This document shows, one piece after another, positions 28,835 to 37,049 of a stretch of 64,000 nucleotides of DNA (its first letter is position 1; each line of letters starts with the position of its first letter). The stretch comes from Melghirimyces profundicolus (lineage in GTDB: Bacteria > Bacillota > Bacilli > Thermoactinomycetales > DSM-45169). Made by a program: the position numbers and the translations under genes. Location: NCBI RefSeq assembly GCF_003054245.1, contig NZ_QBKR01000004.1, positions 62,001 through 126,000 on the forward strand, given 5' to 3'. A model generated the notes under the pieces. That model was given only the letters and a program-made list of their open reading frames with translations. It had not been told where the DNA came from and did not search any database.

Positions 28835-29286
28835 CCCAACCCCACCCTTTCCTGTGAGGTTCCGGTTTCTTCCCGGTCGAACAAGATCTCGAACTTCTTA
28901 CGGCCGATCCACAGGAGGTACACATTCATCGCCACCAACACGGTACTCAAATCCTGAACCCCGATGTTAAAACAGTAGTTCACCATCATCACGTTCAAGG
29001 CGATCGGAAAGCTGATCAACGCCCCCCATGTCCGGGTGAGCGGAATCAGCAGCAACAGCGCCGCCCCCACTTCCCCCAGCCCGATAAAGATCTCATAAGC
29101 TCTTGAATACCCGAAGAACGACCAGGCCGTCGCAAACCCTTCTCCCCTGGCTTCCAATATCTCCGGGCTTTCTCCGAACTGTCCCATTGTTAACTTGGCC
29201 ACCCCATAGATCAGAAAGTTGGTGGCCAAAAACAGTCGGAACGTCGTGGGTACCGCATCGATCATGGCCTTGAGCATTCGGTTCAT
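28831..29286 (-). CDS. DoxX family membrane protein
   Basis: Four-helix membrane protein of 151 residues, helices at about 12-30, 58-80, 85-105 and 112-130; FLIYGVAKL and GLGEVGAALLLLIP resemble DoxX/DoxD-like proteins. Roles in this family vary (thiosulfate:quinone oxidoreductase subunit, redox stress complexes), and none can be assigned here. The ATG (MNRMLK) has GGAAGGGG seven bases upstream; an in-frame start 15 codons earlier lacks a site. Upstream partner of the 40-residue membrane protein. Confidence 0.75.
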   Translation of the reverse strand: MNRMLKAMIDAVPTTFRLFLATNFLIYGVAKLTMGQFGESPEILEARGEGFATAWSFFGYSRAYEIFIGLGEVGAALLLLIPLTRTWGALISFPIALNVMMVNYCFNIGVQDLSTVLVAMNVYLLWIGRKKFEILFDREETGTSQERVGLG

Positions 29287-29399
29287 TCCAGACCCCTTCC
29301 TGTATGCGTCCAAAAATTTCCTCCCCGTCAAATGATATCATACATCCTCCCTCCAGCAGGCGGGAAAAGAGAAAACCCCCTGACGGGAAAGACGGATTT

Positions 29400-30539
29400 T
29401 CACCCTGTTCCACTCAGTTGCCACACCCTTGCAAAGCGGCGGGCGGCGGTTTCCAGGAGTTGTGGGCCTTGGTCCATCGCTTCCCCCAGGGAAAGGGGAC
29501 GGTTGACAATGGGGAAAACGACGGAGATGCCTTCCCCTGCCGCCTCCGTCAAATCCCCTTCCACACTGCCGGCAAAGACAACGACGGGGACACCGTGGCG
29601 GAGGGCGATGCGGGAAATGCCGACCGGAACCTTGCCGTAGAGGGATTGGTGGTCCACTTTTCCCTCTCCGGTGATGACGAGCCCCGCTTCCCGAATCCGC
29701 TCTTCCAGTCCCACCAGGTTGGCGATCCGTTCAAAACCACTCTCAAAACGGACATCGAGAAGCGATCGGAGGGAGAAGCCGAAGCCTCCCGCAGCTCCGC
29801 TGCCCGGGGAAGACCGGTGATCCCGGCCCGTGGCCCGGACCAGGGCCTCCGCATAATGCTCCATCCCCGCCTCAAACCGGTCCAAATCGTCTTTTCGGAC
29901 CCCTTTTTGAGGACCAAAGACGCGGACAGCCCCTTCCGGTCCCAGGAGCGGATTGGTCACATCCGAGGCGACGGTGAGCCGGACGCTCTTCAGCCCCGGA
30001 TTCATCCCCGAGAGGTCGACCTGTTCGATTTCACCCAACTTGCCCCCTGCCGGTTCGAGGAGATGGCCCTCCCGGTCGAGAAAGCGGACTCCGAGAGCGG
30101 TAAAAAAGCCCGTCCCCGCATCCACCGTGGCACTTCCCCCGAGTCCGAGGATCACTTCTTCGACCCCCAGATCCAAGGCGTGTTTCATCAGCTGACCGGT
30201 CCCGAAGGTGGAGGTGCGGACGGGGTCCAGCTCCCCCTCCTTGAGAAGGTCGAGCCCGGAGGCAGCCGCCGTTTCGATCACGGCCAGTTTCCGTTCTTCA
30301 CAATAGCCCAGTTCGGCCTCCACCTCCCGACCCAGGGGATCCTTCACCCGAACCGGGATTTTCCTTCCTCCGGTTCCGGCCAGGACGGCATCGACGGTTC
30401 CTTCTCCCCCGTCTGCCATCGGCAGGGCGGTGAATGTCCAGTCGGGAAACACTTGTCTGATCCCTTTTTGAATCCGTTCCGCCGCTTCCCGGCTCGTCAT
30501 CGACCCTTTAAAAGAATCCGGCGCCACCACCACCTTCAC
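29400..30539 (-). CDS. Glycerate kinase (GarK/GlxK family)
   Basis: Phosphorylates D-glycerate; 379 residues, normal for the GarK family. N-terminal VKVVVAPDSFKGSMTSREAA, MADGGEGTVDAVLAG, GLGGSATVDAGTGFFTALG and GSGAAGGFGFSLRSLL are family signatures. The GTG start is preferred because AAGGGGGAG lies eight bases upstream and the family begins there; an ATG 34 codons earlier (MKTNTQT) with AAAGGGG is a second possibility. Feeds 3-phosphoglycerate (or 2-phosphoglycerate) to glycolysis. A palindrome lies 130 bases upstream. Confidence 0.93.
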   Translation of the reverse strand: MKVVVAPDSFKGSMTSREAAERIQKGIRQVFPDWTFTALPMADGGEGTVDAVLAGTGGRKIPVRVKDPLGREVEAELGYCEERKLAVIETAAASGLDLLKEGELDPVRTSTFGTGQLMKHALDLGVEEVILGLGGSATVDAGTGFFTALGVRFLDREGHLLEPAGGKLGEIEQVDLSGMNPGLKSVRLTVASDVTNPLLGPEGAVRVFGPQKGVRKDDLDRFEAGMEHYAEALVRATGRDHRSSPGSGAAGGFGFSLRSLLDVRFESGFERIANLVGLEERIREAGLVITGEGKVDHQSLYGKVPVGISRIALRHGVPVVVFAGSVEGDLTEAAGEGISVVFPIVNRPLSLGEAMDQGPQLLETAARRFARVWQLSGTG

Positions 30540-30666
30540 AGACGAATCTCCCCCTTCTCCGGTTTCCATCCACGGGCCGGCTCCCCCCCCGTAAACCGAA
30601 GGGAGACGGCCCGGAATGATCGTTTGGGTGTTCGTTTTCATGATGAAAGCACCCCTTTCAAGAACA

Positions 30667-30687
30667 TGATAAACTTTACGTTTATCA
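30667..30687. promoter_or_regulatory. palindromic operator candidate upstream of glycerate kinase
   Basis: TGATAAAC-TTTAC-GTTTATCA is a perfect 8-base inverted repeat with a 5-base centre. It lies between glycerate kinase and the divergent small gene at 30847. It has the size of a dimeric regulator site; the regulator is unknown. Confidence 0.45.
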
Positions 30688-30846
30688 GGGTACAGAAACA
30701 AAAACGGATTCGGCCCCAAACGGGAACGAACCCTTGCCGAAAAAGGGATGCAACCACCCATTCTCCGATTTCGCGGCAACCATCCAATCAAAAGAGTCAA
30801 CCCCTTCATACCATGTTGCAGAAGTAGATTAGAAGGGGTGACAGAC

Positions 30847-31095
30847 TTGAAAAGAAAATTTGTTCCGAGCCACAGGATCAACAAAAAACAGATCGGAAAA
30901 CCGGCCATGATTCGTTTGCGAAACGGAGCGGTTCTGTTTGGTACGGTCAGGGAAGTCCGGAATAACGGGGTGATGTTTATCCCGGTTTCGGCGAAACACC
31001 CATTGACAGGCAAACAAGCAAAAACCAGCCTGTTTTTCTTCCCCATTATCTTCATCCCGTTCTTCTTTTTCCCCGGAATTTTCCTCTTTATCTGA
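30847..31095 (+). CDS. Hypothetical small membrane-tailed protein
   Basis: An 82-residue protein: basic N-terminus, a beta-rich segment IRLRNGAVLFGTVREVRNNG (about 20-40) that looks like a small barrel, and an extremely aromatic hydrophobic C-terminus FFFPIIFIPFFFFPGIFLFI that should anchor in the membrane. TTG start with GAAGGGG eight bases upstream. No family recognised. Followed by a hairpin at 31117. Confidence 0.6.
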   Translation: MKRKFVPSHRINKKQIGKPAMIRLRNGAVLFGTVREVRNNGVMFIPVSAKHPLTGKQAKTSLFFFPIIFIPFFFFPGIFLFI

Positions 31096-31116
31096 TGGGT
31101 GAAAAGGCGAACATCA

Positions 31117-31152
31117 ATAGCGACTGGATGCCTTGCGGCAAACAGTCGCTAT
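31117..31152. terminator. hairpin between convergent genes
   Basis: 10-bp perfect stem ATAGCGACTG/CAGTCGCTAT with an internal TGCC/GGCA mini-stem. It lies between the small gene and pgpA, which converge; no strong T run. Confidence 0.5.
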
Positions 31153-31184
31153 ATTCATATGAGGTGAGATCCGGGAAGGCCCGG

Positions 31185-31703
31185 TCATTCCACCGGACCT
31201 TGTTCATGGAGTTGAATGTCCGCCAGGTAGCGATCCATATCGGCATTCTCATGGGCGATCCGGGCCGATGCCGCCGCGGCGATGCCGGCGATCAGATCGT
31301 CGAGGAAAACATGAATCTTTCCGTTGTGGTTGTTCAATTTCCGGATGACGCCCTTCTTGGTTTTATCCAGGTATCCGAAACTGGTCAGCCCGATGGTACC
31401 GTAGATGTTGGTGATGGAGAGAGCCAGAATTTCGTCGATTCCATACAGCGGTTCATCCGCTTCCATCATCTTTTGCAACGGCGTGGGAAGGGTGCGATGT
31501 TCCGCCAGTTCATCCAGGGCCACCCCGGTGATGAGGGCATGCTGCACTTCCCGCTTGCGGAGCACCTGCTCCACACTCTGCAGGCAGGTTTTTCGTTTCA
31601 ATTTGTTGTTATAGGGACGTTGCAAGTCGCAGGCGATGTCCGCAATGTCCTCCAGGGTCACCCCCCGCCGGTTCAACAGGTTGACTACATGGCGGTAAAA
31701 CAA
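31185..31703 (-). CDS. PgpA-family phosphatidylglycerophosphatase (YutG-like)
   Basis: 172-residue protein of the PgpA/YutG family. The conserved HALITGVALDELAEHRTLP and DEILALSITNIYGTIGLTSFGYLDK with FLDDLIAGI carry the acidic metal ligands of the domain. In Gram-positives the family includes a short form without obvious transmembrane segments, as here. A TTG start with AAGGTGG seven bases upstream is used. It lies 37 bases downstream of dnaE on the same strand. PGP dephosphorylation is inferred from the family. Confidence 0.8.
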   Translation of the reverse strand: MFYRHVVNLLNRRGVTLEDIADIACDLQRPYNNKLKRKTCLQSVEQVLRKREVQHALITGVALDELAEHRTLPTPLQKMMEADEPLYGIDEILALSITNIYGTIGLTSFGYLDKTKKGVIRKLNNHNGKIHVFLDDLIAGIAAAASARIAHENADMDRYLADIQLHEQGPVE

Positions 31704-31739
31704 AGGGTACCACCTTCTTCATGCAAGTCATGAAACATC

Positions 31740-34700
31740 TTATGTTTCCCGAGCGTCCCGGGTGCGGGTGAGGGACGCTTTCACGTGAAAAGAGTGCGCT
31801 CCCATTATTTCCTCCACCTGCCGTTTCAATTCCTCCGTGACACGGATTCCGTACTTGTCCACGGGAAGTTCCATGACCCGGCGTGTCCGGTCGTAATAGA
31901 GGCGAACGGGAGTCTCCCCACGGCCCGATAACAAGACCCGCTTCAGCCTGCCCAGCCTTTCCGGGCCTTCCCGATCCGGAGGGATGCGGATGTAGACAAC
32001 CTGCGGTTGGGACGGATCCACTTCCTTGATCCGGTCCGTCTGTTGTTTTCCGCTGAATTCCACCGACAGCCGTTTCAAGTCTTCCACGGTGTCGGCGAGG
32101 AGTTTGGCTCCGTTTTCATGCCGGTTCACCCGCCCGGAAACCCGGATGGCGCGGTCTGTCTGCAGCAGGGTCCGGTACTGCCGGAGTGTGCGGGGGAAAA
32201 CCACCACCTCCACCTGCCGGGAGTAGTCCTCCAGCGTGACAAACGCCATCGGCTCCCCTTTCCGGGTGGTGATCGCCTTCACCTCCCGGATCAGGCCGGC
32301 CACGGACACCCGTTCTTCCTCCCGGCATTCCTCCAGCGACTCCAGGGTGTGAGAGACACGGGTAGCGATTGTATCCCGAAACTCGTCCAGCGGATGGCCG
32401 GAGAGATACAGACCCAGGAGCTCCCGCTCCATCTCCAGTGTTTCCCGCCGGTTGAACGGTTTCACCCCGTCATAGGAAAAACGGGTGGAAGAACGTTTGC
32501 CGACCTCATCAAACAGTTTCAACTGATTCTCCGAGCGGCGGCGCTGATAGTCCCCGCCTTGTTCCATCGCCTCGTCCAACATGGCCAACAGCCGGGCACG
32601 GTGACCCGGCAGACTGTCCATCGCCCCGCACTGAATCAGGGATTCGATCACCCGGCGGTTGCAGGTTCTGAGATCGACCCGGCGGCAGAAGTCGAACAAA
32701 TCCCGGTAGGGTCCTTCCTTCCGCTGCTCCAGAATGGAAGTGATCGCATGGGTCCCCACATTTTTGACGGCAGCCAGCCCCATCCGGATCCCCCCTTCCC
32801 GGACGGCAAATTGCCGCTCGCTTTCGTTCACGTCGGGGTGAAACACCCGGATCCCGTTTTGGCGGCAGTCCTCGATATACTCCGCCATCTTGCCGTGGCT
32901 TCCCATCACCGTGGTCAACAGGGAAGCCATGAACTGGAGCGGCCAGTTGGCCTTCAGATAGGCCGTTTGATAAGCCAGCACCGCATAGGCGGCGGAATGA
33001 CTCCGGTTGAAGCCGTAGTCGGCGAAGCGGACGATCAAGTCGTAAACTTTGCGCCCCGTTTCTTCACTGTACCCCTGGTTGACACAACCCGCAACAAAAG
33101 CCTCTCTTTGCTCATTCAAGACTTCGCGTTTTTTCTTGGAGACGGCCCGTCGCAAAATGTCCGCCTGGCCGAGGCTGAAACCCGCCATTCGGGCGGCGAT
33201 CTGCATAATCTGTTCCTGATAGACGATGATGCCGTAGGTATCCTTCAGGATCGGTTCCAGGTCGGGGTGGGGGTAATTCACCGCCTCCCGGCCATGCTTG
33301 GCCCGGATAAACCGGGGAATCTGCTCCATCGGTCCCGGACGGTAGAGAGCGAGAACGGCGGTCAGATCCTCGAAGCAGCTGGGTTTGAGGTCCCGGAGCA
33401 CTTTGCGCATCCCCGCGGATTCCAGCTGGAAAACCCCGGTGGTGTCCCCTTTGGAAAGCATGCGGTAGGTCGCGGGATCATCGTAGACGGAGCCGTTGAA
33501 ATCGATGTCCCTGCCTTCCGTCTTCCGTACGGACTCGATGGTCCGTTCAATCACCGTCAGGTTTCTCAACCCCAGGAAGTCCGCTTTCAACAGACCGATC
33601 TCCTCCAGCGCTTCCATGGGATACTGGGTCAGACGGATCCCCTCGCTCCCCCGCTCCAGGGGGACATGGTCCGTCAACTCGCTTTCGGAGATGACCACCC
33701 CGGCCGCATGGGTGGAGGTGTGACGCGGAAATCCTTCCACTTTGCGGACGGTCTCCATCAAACGGGCGATCCGGGGGTTTTCCCGGACTTTCTTTTCCAG
33801 TTCCGACCCTTCCCCCATCACCCGTTTCAGGTTCATGTCGGGGCCGGCCGGGATCATCTTGGCCACTTGATCCACTTCGGCATAGGGAAGTCCCATCACC
33901 CGGCCCACGTCACGGACGGCAGCCCGGGGGGCCATGGTGCCGAAGGTGATGATCTGAGCCACCCGATCCGGGCCGTATTTCCGGGTAACGTACTCGATCA
34001 CTTCATCCCGGCGTTCATAATTGAAGTCGATATCAATATCCGGCATGCTGACCCGTTCCGGGTTGAGGAAGCGCTCGAACAGCAACTTGTGACGGATCGG
34101 ATCGATATCGGTGATCCGGAGGACATAGGAGACCAGGCTGCCCGCGGCCGATCCCCTGCCGGGTCCCACGGCGATGCCTTCTTCCCGGGCAAAACGGACA
34201 AAGTCCCACACGATCAGGAAATAATCGCTGAATCCCATGTTCCCGATCACGGACAATTCATAATCCAGCCTCTCCTTCACTTCCCCGGAGAGGGAACCGT
34301 AACGCTCTTTCGCCCCGGCCAGGCACTGCGCCCTCAGGTATGAAGCGGCGGTGTGTCCCTCCGGCACCGGAAAACGGGGCAAGAGACGCCCTCCCAGGGG
34401 AATCTCCACCCGGCAGCGCCGGGCGATCCGGCGGGTGTTCTCCACCGCTTCCGGTACATGGGCAAACAGGCGCTCCATCTCCCGGGCCGATTTCAGATAA
34501 AACTCATCGGCGGGAAACCGCATTCGGTCTTCTTCGTCCAGCTTCCGGTTGGTTCCGATGCACAGCAAACAGTCCTGCATCTCATGGTCTTCCCGATCCA
34601 CATAATGGAGATCGTTGGTCGCCACCAGCGGCAGGTTCCGCTCCCGGGCAAGGGAGATCAGATGACGGTTTACCTTTTGCTGTTCCGGGATTCCATGATC

Positions 34701-35240
34701 CTGAAGCTCCAGAAAAAAGTTCCCCTCACCGAAGATTTCCCGGTACTCCTCCGCCAGACGACGAGCTTTCCCGAAATTGTCTTCCAGGATGGCCTGGGGA
34801 ATCTCCCCTGCCAGACAGGCGCTGGTGGCAATCAGACCCCGATGGTGCCGGCGCAGAAGCTCTTTGTCCACCCGGGGTTTATAATGGAAACCCTCCAGGT
34901 GGGCCTGCGTCACGATCTTCATCAGGTTCCGGTACCCTTCCTCCGTCTCCGCCAGGAGCAGCAGGTGATGGATCCGGTTTTCCCGCGGTGACGGTCGCTC
35001 TTCCAGCCTTCCCGAGGTCAGATACACTTCACATCCGATCACCGGATGGATCCCGGCTTTTTTGCAGGCTTGATAAAAAGGAATCACCCCGTACATCGCT
35101 CCGTGATCGGTGATGGCCAGCGAATCAAAACCGGCCTCTTTGGCCCGGGCGACCAATCGGTCAATCCGGGCCGCCCCGTCCAGGAGGCTGTATTCCGTGT
35201 GCACGTGGAGATGAACAAAGGATCCGTTCATTGTTTTCAC
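31740..35240 (-). CDS. dnaE: DNA polymerase III alpha subunit DnaE
   Basis: Replicative polymerase of 1166 residues. N-terminal PHP domain starts FVHLHVHTEYSLLDGAARID; the polymerase core carries GPGRGSAAGSLV, the catalytic MPDIDIDFNYERRDEVIEYV and later FNRSHSAAYAVLAYQTAYLK; helix-hairpin-helix and an OB-fold (about 960-1070) follow. This is the DnaE rather than the PolC type (no inserted exonuclease). In Bacillus DnaE extends lagging-strand primers before PolC takes over. GTG start with AAAGGG upstream. The neighbours pgpA-like, ytrH and ytrI; in B. subtilis ytsJ-accDA directly follow, but here 15 kb of sulfur and accessory genes intervene. Confidence 0.96.
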   Translation of the reverse strand: MKTMNGSFVHLHVHTEYSLLDGAARIDRLVARAKEAGFDSLAITDHGAMYGVIPFYQACKKAGIHPVIGCEVYLTSGRLEERPSPRENRIHHLLLLAETEEGYRNLMKIVTQAHLEGFHYKPRVDKELLRRHHRGLIATSACLAGEIPQAILEDNFGKARRLAEEYREIFGEGNFFLELQDHGIPEQQKVNRHLISLARERNLPLVATNDLHYVDREDHEMQDCLLCIGTNRKLDEEDRMRFPADEFYLKSAREMERLFAHVPEAVENTRRIARRCRVEIPLGGRLLPRFPVPEGHTAASYLRAQCLAGAKERYGSLSGEVKERLDYELSVIGNMGFSDYFLIVWDFVRFAREEGIAVGPGRGSAAGSLVSYVLRITDIDPIRHKLLFERFLNPERVSMPDIDIDFNYERRDEVIEYVTRKYGPDRVAQIITFGTMAPRAAVRDVGRVMGLPYAEVDQVAKMIPAGPDMNLKRVMGEGSELEKKVRENPRIARLMETVRKVEGFPRHTSTHAAGVVISESELTDHVPLERGSEGIRLTQYPMEALEEIGLLKADFLGLRNLTVIERTIESVRKTEGRDIDFNGSVYDDPATYRMLSKGDTTGVFQLESAGMRKVLRDLKPSCFEDLTAVLALYRPGPMEQIPRFIRAKHGREAVNYPHPDLEPILKDTYGIIVYQEQIMQIAARMAGFSLGQADILRRAVSKKKREVLNEQREAFVAGCVNQGYSEETGRKVYDLIVRFADYGFNRSHSAAYAVLAYQTAYLKANWPLQFMASLLTTVMGSHGKMAEYIEDCRQNGIRVFHPDVNESERQFAVREGGIRMGLAAVKNVGTHAITSILEQRKEGPYRDLFDFCRRVDLRTCNRRVIESLIQCGAMDSLPGHRARLLAMLDEAMEQGGDYQRRRSENQLKLFDEVGKRSSTRFSYDGVKPFNRRETLEMERELLGLYLSGHPLDEFRDTIATRVSHTLESLEECREEERVSVAGLIREVKAITTRKGEPMAFVTLEDYSRQVEVVVFPRTLRQYRTLLQTDRAIRVSGRVNRHENGAKLLADTVEDLKRLSVEFSGKQQTDRIKEVDPSQPQVVYIRIPPDREGPERLGRLKRVLLSGRGETPVRLYYDRTRRVMELPVDKYGIRVTEELKRQVEEIMGAHSFHVKASLTRTRDARET

Positions 35241-35330
35241 CCGGTTTTCCCTTTAAATTCTCTCTTTATTATACCCGATTGAACAAGAGGATACGAACAT
35301 ACCATCCCCCCATTTCCGAGCCTCGTCCAC

Positions 35331-35357
35331 ATAAACCGTTACACAGAATCATACAGT
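35331..35357 (+). promoter_or_regulatory. candidate sigma-E promoter of ytrHI
   Basis: ATAAAC (35331-35336) and CATACAGT (35350-35357) with a 13-base spacer, 40 bases upstream of ytrH. CATACAGT fits the sigma-E -10 pattern CATACAnT, and B. subtilis ytrHI is a sigma-E operon. Spacer is one or two bases short of ideal. Confidence 0.4.
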
Positions 35358-35396
35358 GGAACATAGGATATTTGTTTGGACAAAGGCGGTGTAGGG

Positions 35397-35723
35397 ATGG
35401 GAGAGTTCTGGTCAACCACGGTGCTGAACTATTGCATTGCTCTGGGTGTTGTACTCGGCGGTGCGATGCTGGGCGGAATCGGGGCTTTTTTCGGAAATGA
35501 ACCCCCCATGGATACCATGCTCCGGCTGTCGGAACATTTGAAAATATGGGCCCTGGTGGCCGCTCTCGGCGGAACGTTCGACACGATCAAATCCTTTGAA
35601 GTGCATATTCTCGGCGGGGAAATGAGTCAGGTGTTCCAACAGCTCGTCTTTATCCTGAGTGCATTTTTCGGAGCCCATTTCGGCACAGTGCTGATCCGGT
35701 GGCTGATCCAAGGGGATTTATGA
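35397..35723 (+). CDS. ytrH: Sporulation membrane protein YtrH
   Basis: 108-residue membrane protein with three hydrophobic segments (about 10-30, 45-62, 78-98); GGAMLGGIGAFFGNEPPMDT and TFDTIKSFEVHILGGEMSQV match YtrH. Needed for efficient sporulation in B. subtilis, made in the mother cell. ATG with AAAGGCGG upstream; a TTG seven codons earlier has no site. It runs into ytrI with one base between. Confidence 0.9.
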   Translation: MGEFWSTTVLNYCIALGVVLGGAMLGGIGAFFGNEPPMDTMLRLSEHLKIWALVAALGGTFDTIKSFEVHILGGEMSQVFQQLVFILSAFFGAHFGTVLIRWLIQGDL

Positions 35724-35724
35724 G

Positions 35725-36249
35725 ATGGCGAAACCGGTTCGGGTTCAGCTGATCCGGGTGTTGGTCACTTTCCTTTTCGGTGTCGTGGCGGGATTAACCG
35801 TTATGAACCTTCTCTACGGAGAAAAGCTGGACGCCCTTTACCTGGAACGGAACCACCTGTATTACCGGAACAATGAAAAGTACAAAAAGATCCAGGCGTT
35901 GGAGAAGGACCTGAACAAACACACGGACAATCTGACCATCGGACAGGACATCTCGGTGGAAGTAAAGCTTCCGGAAAACGAAAGCCGCTTTTATCAGGAT
36001 AAAATCCAACAGGAAGTCCAGTCGATCATGCATCCCTTCGTCGGAAAATCCGTTCATTGGGTAAGCGACAACCCCGAGGTGCTGGATTCTTTGTTGGAAA
36101 AACGGATCATTCAGATCCAGGATGAAAAGAAGCCGACCAATCCGCCGAAAATCTTCCACCTCAAGCTGCAATACCTGACCTTTGTCGGGTCCAAACTGAA
36201 AGTCTGGGTCGTGGCCCATGAGAAACCGAAGGAGATCGAGGAAGAATGA
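35725..36249 (+). CDS. ytrI: Sporulation membrane protein YtrI
   Basis: 174-residue protein: N-terminal transmembrane helix (about 8-27, LIRVLVTFLFGVVAGLTVMN), then a coiled coil (about 33-70, LYLERNHLYYRNNEKYKKIQ) and a soluble C-terminal domain ending in charged residues. This is the YtrI layout, and the gene follows ytrH as in B. subtilis, where loss of the pair delays sporulation. AAGGGGA lies upstream of the ATG within the ytrH end. Confidence 0.9.
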   Translation: MAKPVRVQLIRVLVTFLFGVVAGLTVMNLLYGEKLDALYLERNHLYYRNNEKYKKIQALEKDLNKHTDNLTIGQDISVEVKLPENESRFYQDKIQQEVQSIMHPFVGKSVHWVSDNPEVLDSLLEKRIIQIQDEKKPTNPPKIFHLKLQYLTFVGSKLKVWVVAHEKPKEIEEE

Positions 36250-36356
36250 GGTCCGCTTTTTTCACAAAAACTGAAAATGATATGTCCATTCATCTCAAGC
36301 GTTCGCAAAATGCGCCCCCAAGGTGTATCATAGAAACAGAAAGGGGGGGAATTCCT

Positions 36357-36590
36357 TTGATCATCAGCCGCAAAAAGCTGGCAAAGGCAAAGGTTGAAAA
36401 GCTGAAGCGCGGTTATTCCGCCTACGCTGAAACGGAAGAAGTCGCCGGGTTGATTGAGAAAGAGTTGGGTCGGATCGAGCTTCCGGTCTTCGTCGACCGG
36501 ACGCAACTGGGATATTGGTTCATCCCGGAAGACAATGGAACGACGGCACCGAACTGCCCCCCGGACAACCTCGACTCACCCTGTACCTGA
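36357..36590 (+). CDS. Hypothetical 77-residue protein
   Basis: Basic amphipathic N-terminal helix (ISRKKLAKAKVEKLKRGYSA) followed by a short acidic, beta-like region and GYWFIPEDNG. TTG start with AAAGGGGGG seven bases upstream, a very strong site; the upstream frame extends into ytrI and is rejected. No family recognised. In B. subtilis nrnA (ytqI) lies in this area; it is absent here. A terminator follows. Confidence 0.6.
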   Translation: MIISRKKLAKAKVEKLKRGYSAYAETEEVAGLIEKELGRIELPVFVDRTQLGYWFIPEDNGTTAPNCPPDNLDSPCT

Positions 36591-36605
36591 ACCATTCCCC
36601 ACAAG

Positions 36606-36639
36606 GCGCCCTCCGCCCTTTTGGCGGGGGCGATTTTAT
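36606..36639 (+). terminator. terminator before ytpI
   Basis: GC-rich stem (GCGCCCTCCGCC against GGCGGGGGCG) with a T-rich loop and GATTTTATT after it. Confidence 0.6.
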
Positions 36640-36680
36640 TATGTATACCGTCTGAATCCCTGTCGAAGGAGGATGAAACC

Positions 36681-36986
36681 ATGCAACTCTTTTTGATCCT
36701 GTTGATCGCCGTGATCGTCTTTACGGCGATCCGGACCTTTTCCAACAGCATCGCCAGACAAAAAGCGAAAGGCGCCGATCGTCTCAAACACCAGTCCGGC
36801 GTGAACATCCACATGGGGATCCTGTTTATCGCCGTGGCTGTGATGCAGGGGGTCTCCCTGGGAGGCGGTTGGATTTTCACCCTCCTGTGGGTCGGTATCG
36901 GGGCACTCGGGATTTATAACTTGATCTTCGGCCTCCGCACGAGGAAACACTACTTGGAAATCACCCGGGAACAAAACGACACCTGA
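36681..36986 (+). CDS. ytpI: YtpI family membrane protein
   Basis: 101-residue protein with three hydrophobic helices (about 2-18, 45-62, 67-85) and the YtpI-like FLILLIAVIVFTAIRTFSNS start. Function unknown; the gene neighbours ytoI in Bacillus too. ATG eight bases after GAAGGAGG. Convergent with ytoI across a strong shared terminator. Confidence 0.82.
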   Translation: MQLFLILLIAVIVFTAIRTFSNSIARQKAKGADRLKHQSGVNIHMGILFIAVAVMQGVSLGGGWIFTLLWVGIGALGIYNLIFGLRTRKHYLEITREQNDT

Positions 36987-37010
36987 ACCGCCTCCCTCCC
37001 CCGGCCGGAA

Positions 37011-37044
37011 AAGACCTCCTTCCCGGAAGGAAGGAGGTCTTTTT
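37011..37044. terminator. bidirectional terminator between ytpI and ytoI
   Basis: Perfect 13-bp stem (AAGACCTCCTTCC and its complement), loop CGGAA, followed on the plus strand by TTTG and on the minus strand by TTTTCCGG. Confidence 0.88.
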
Positions 37045-37049
37045 GCTTT

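Noticed and set aside
30540-31055. 172-codon upstream extension of glycerate kinase
   Set aside because: It crosses the palindromic region and the divergent gene, and the family begins at VKVVVAPDSF.
32007-34343. 778-codon plus-strand frame opposite dnaE
   Set aside because: Antisense shadow; dnaE shows intact polymerase motifs throughout.
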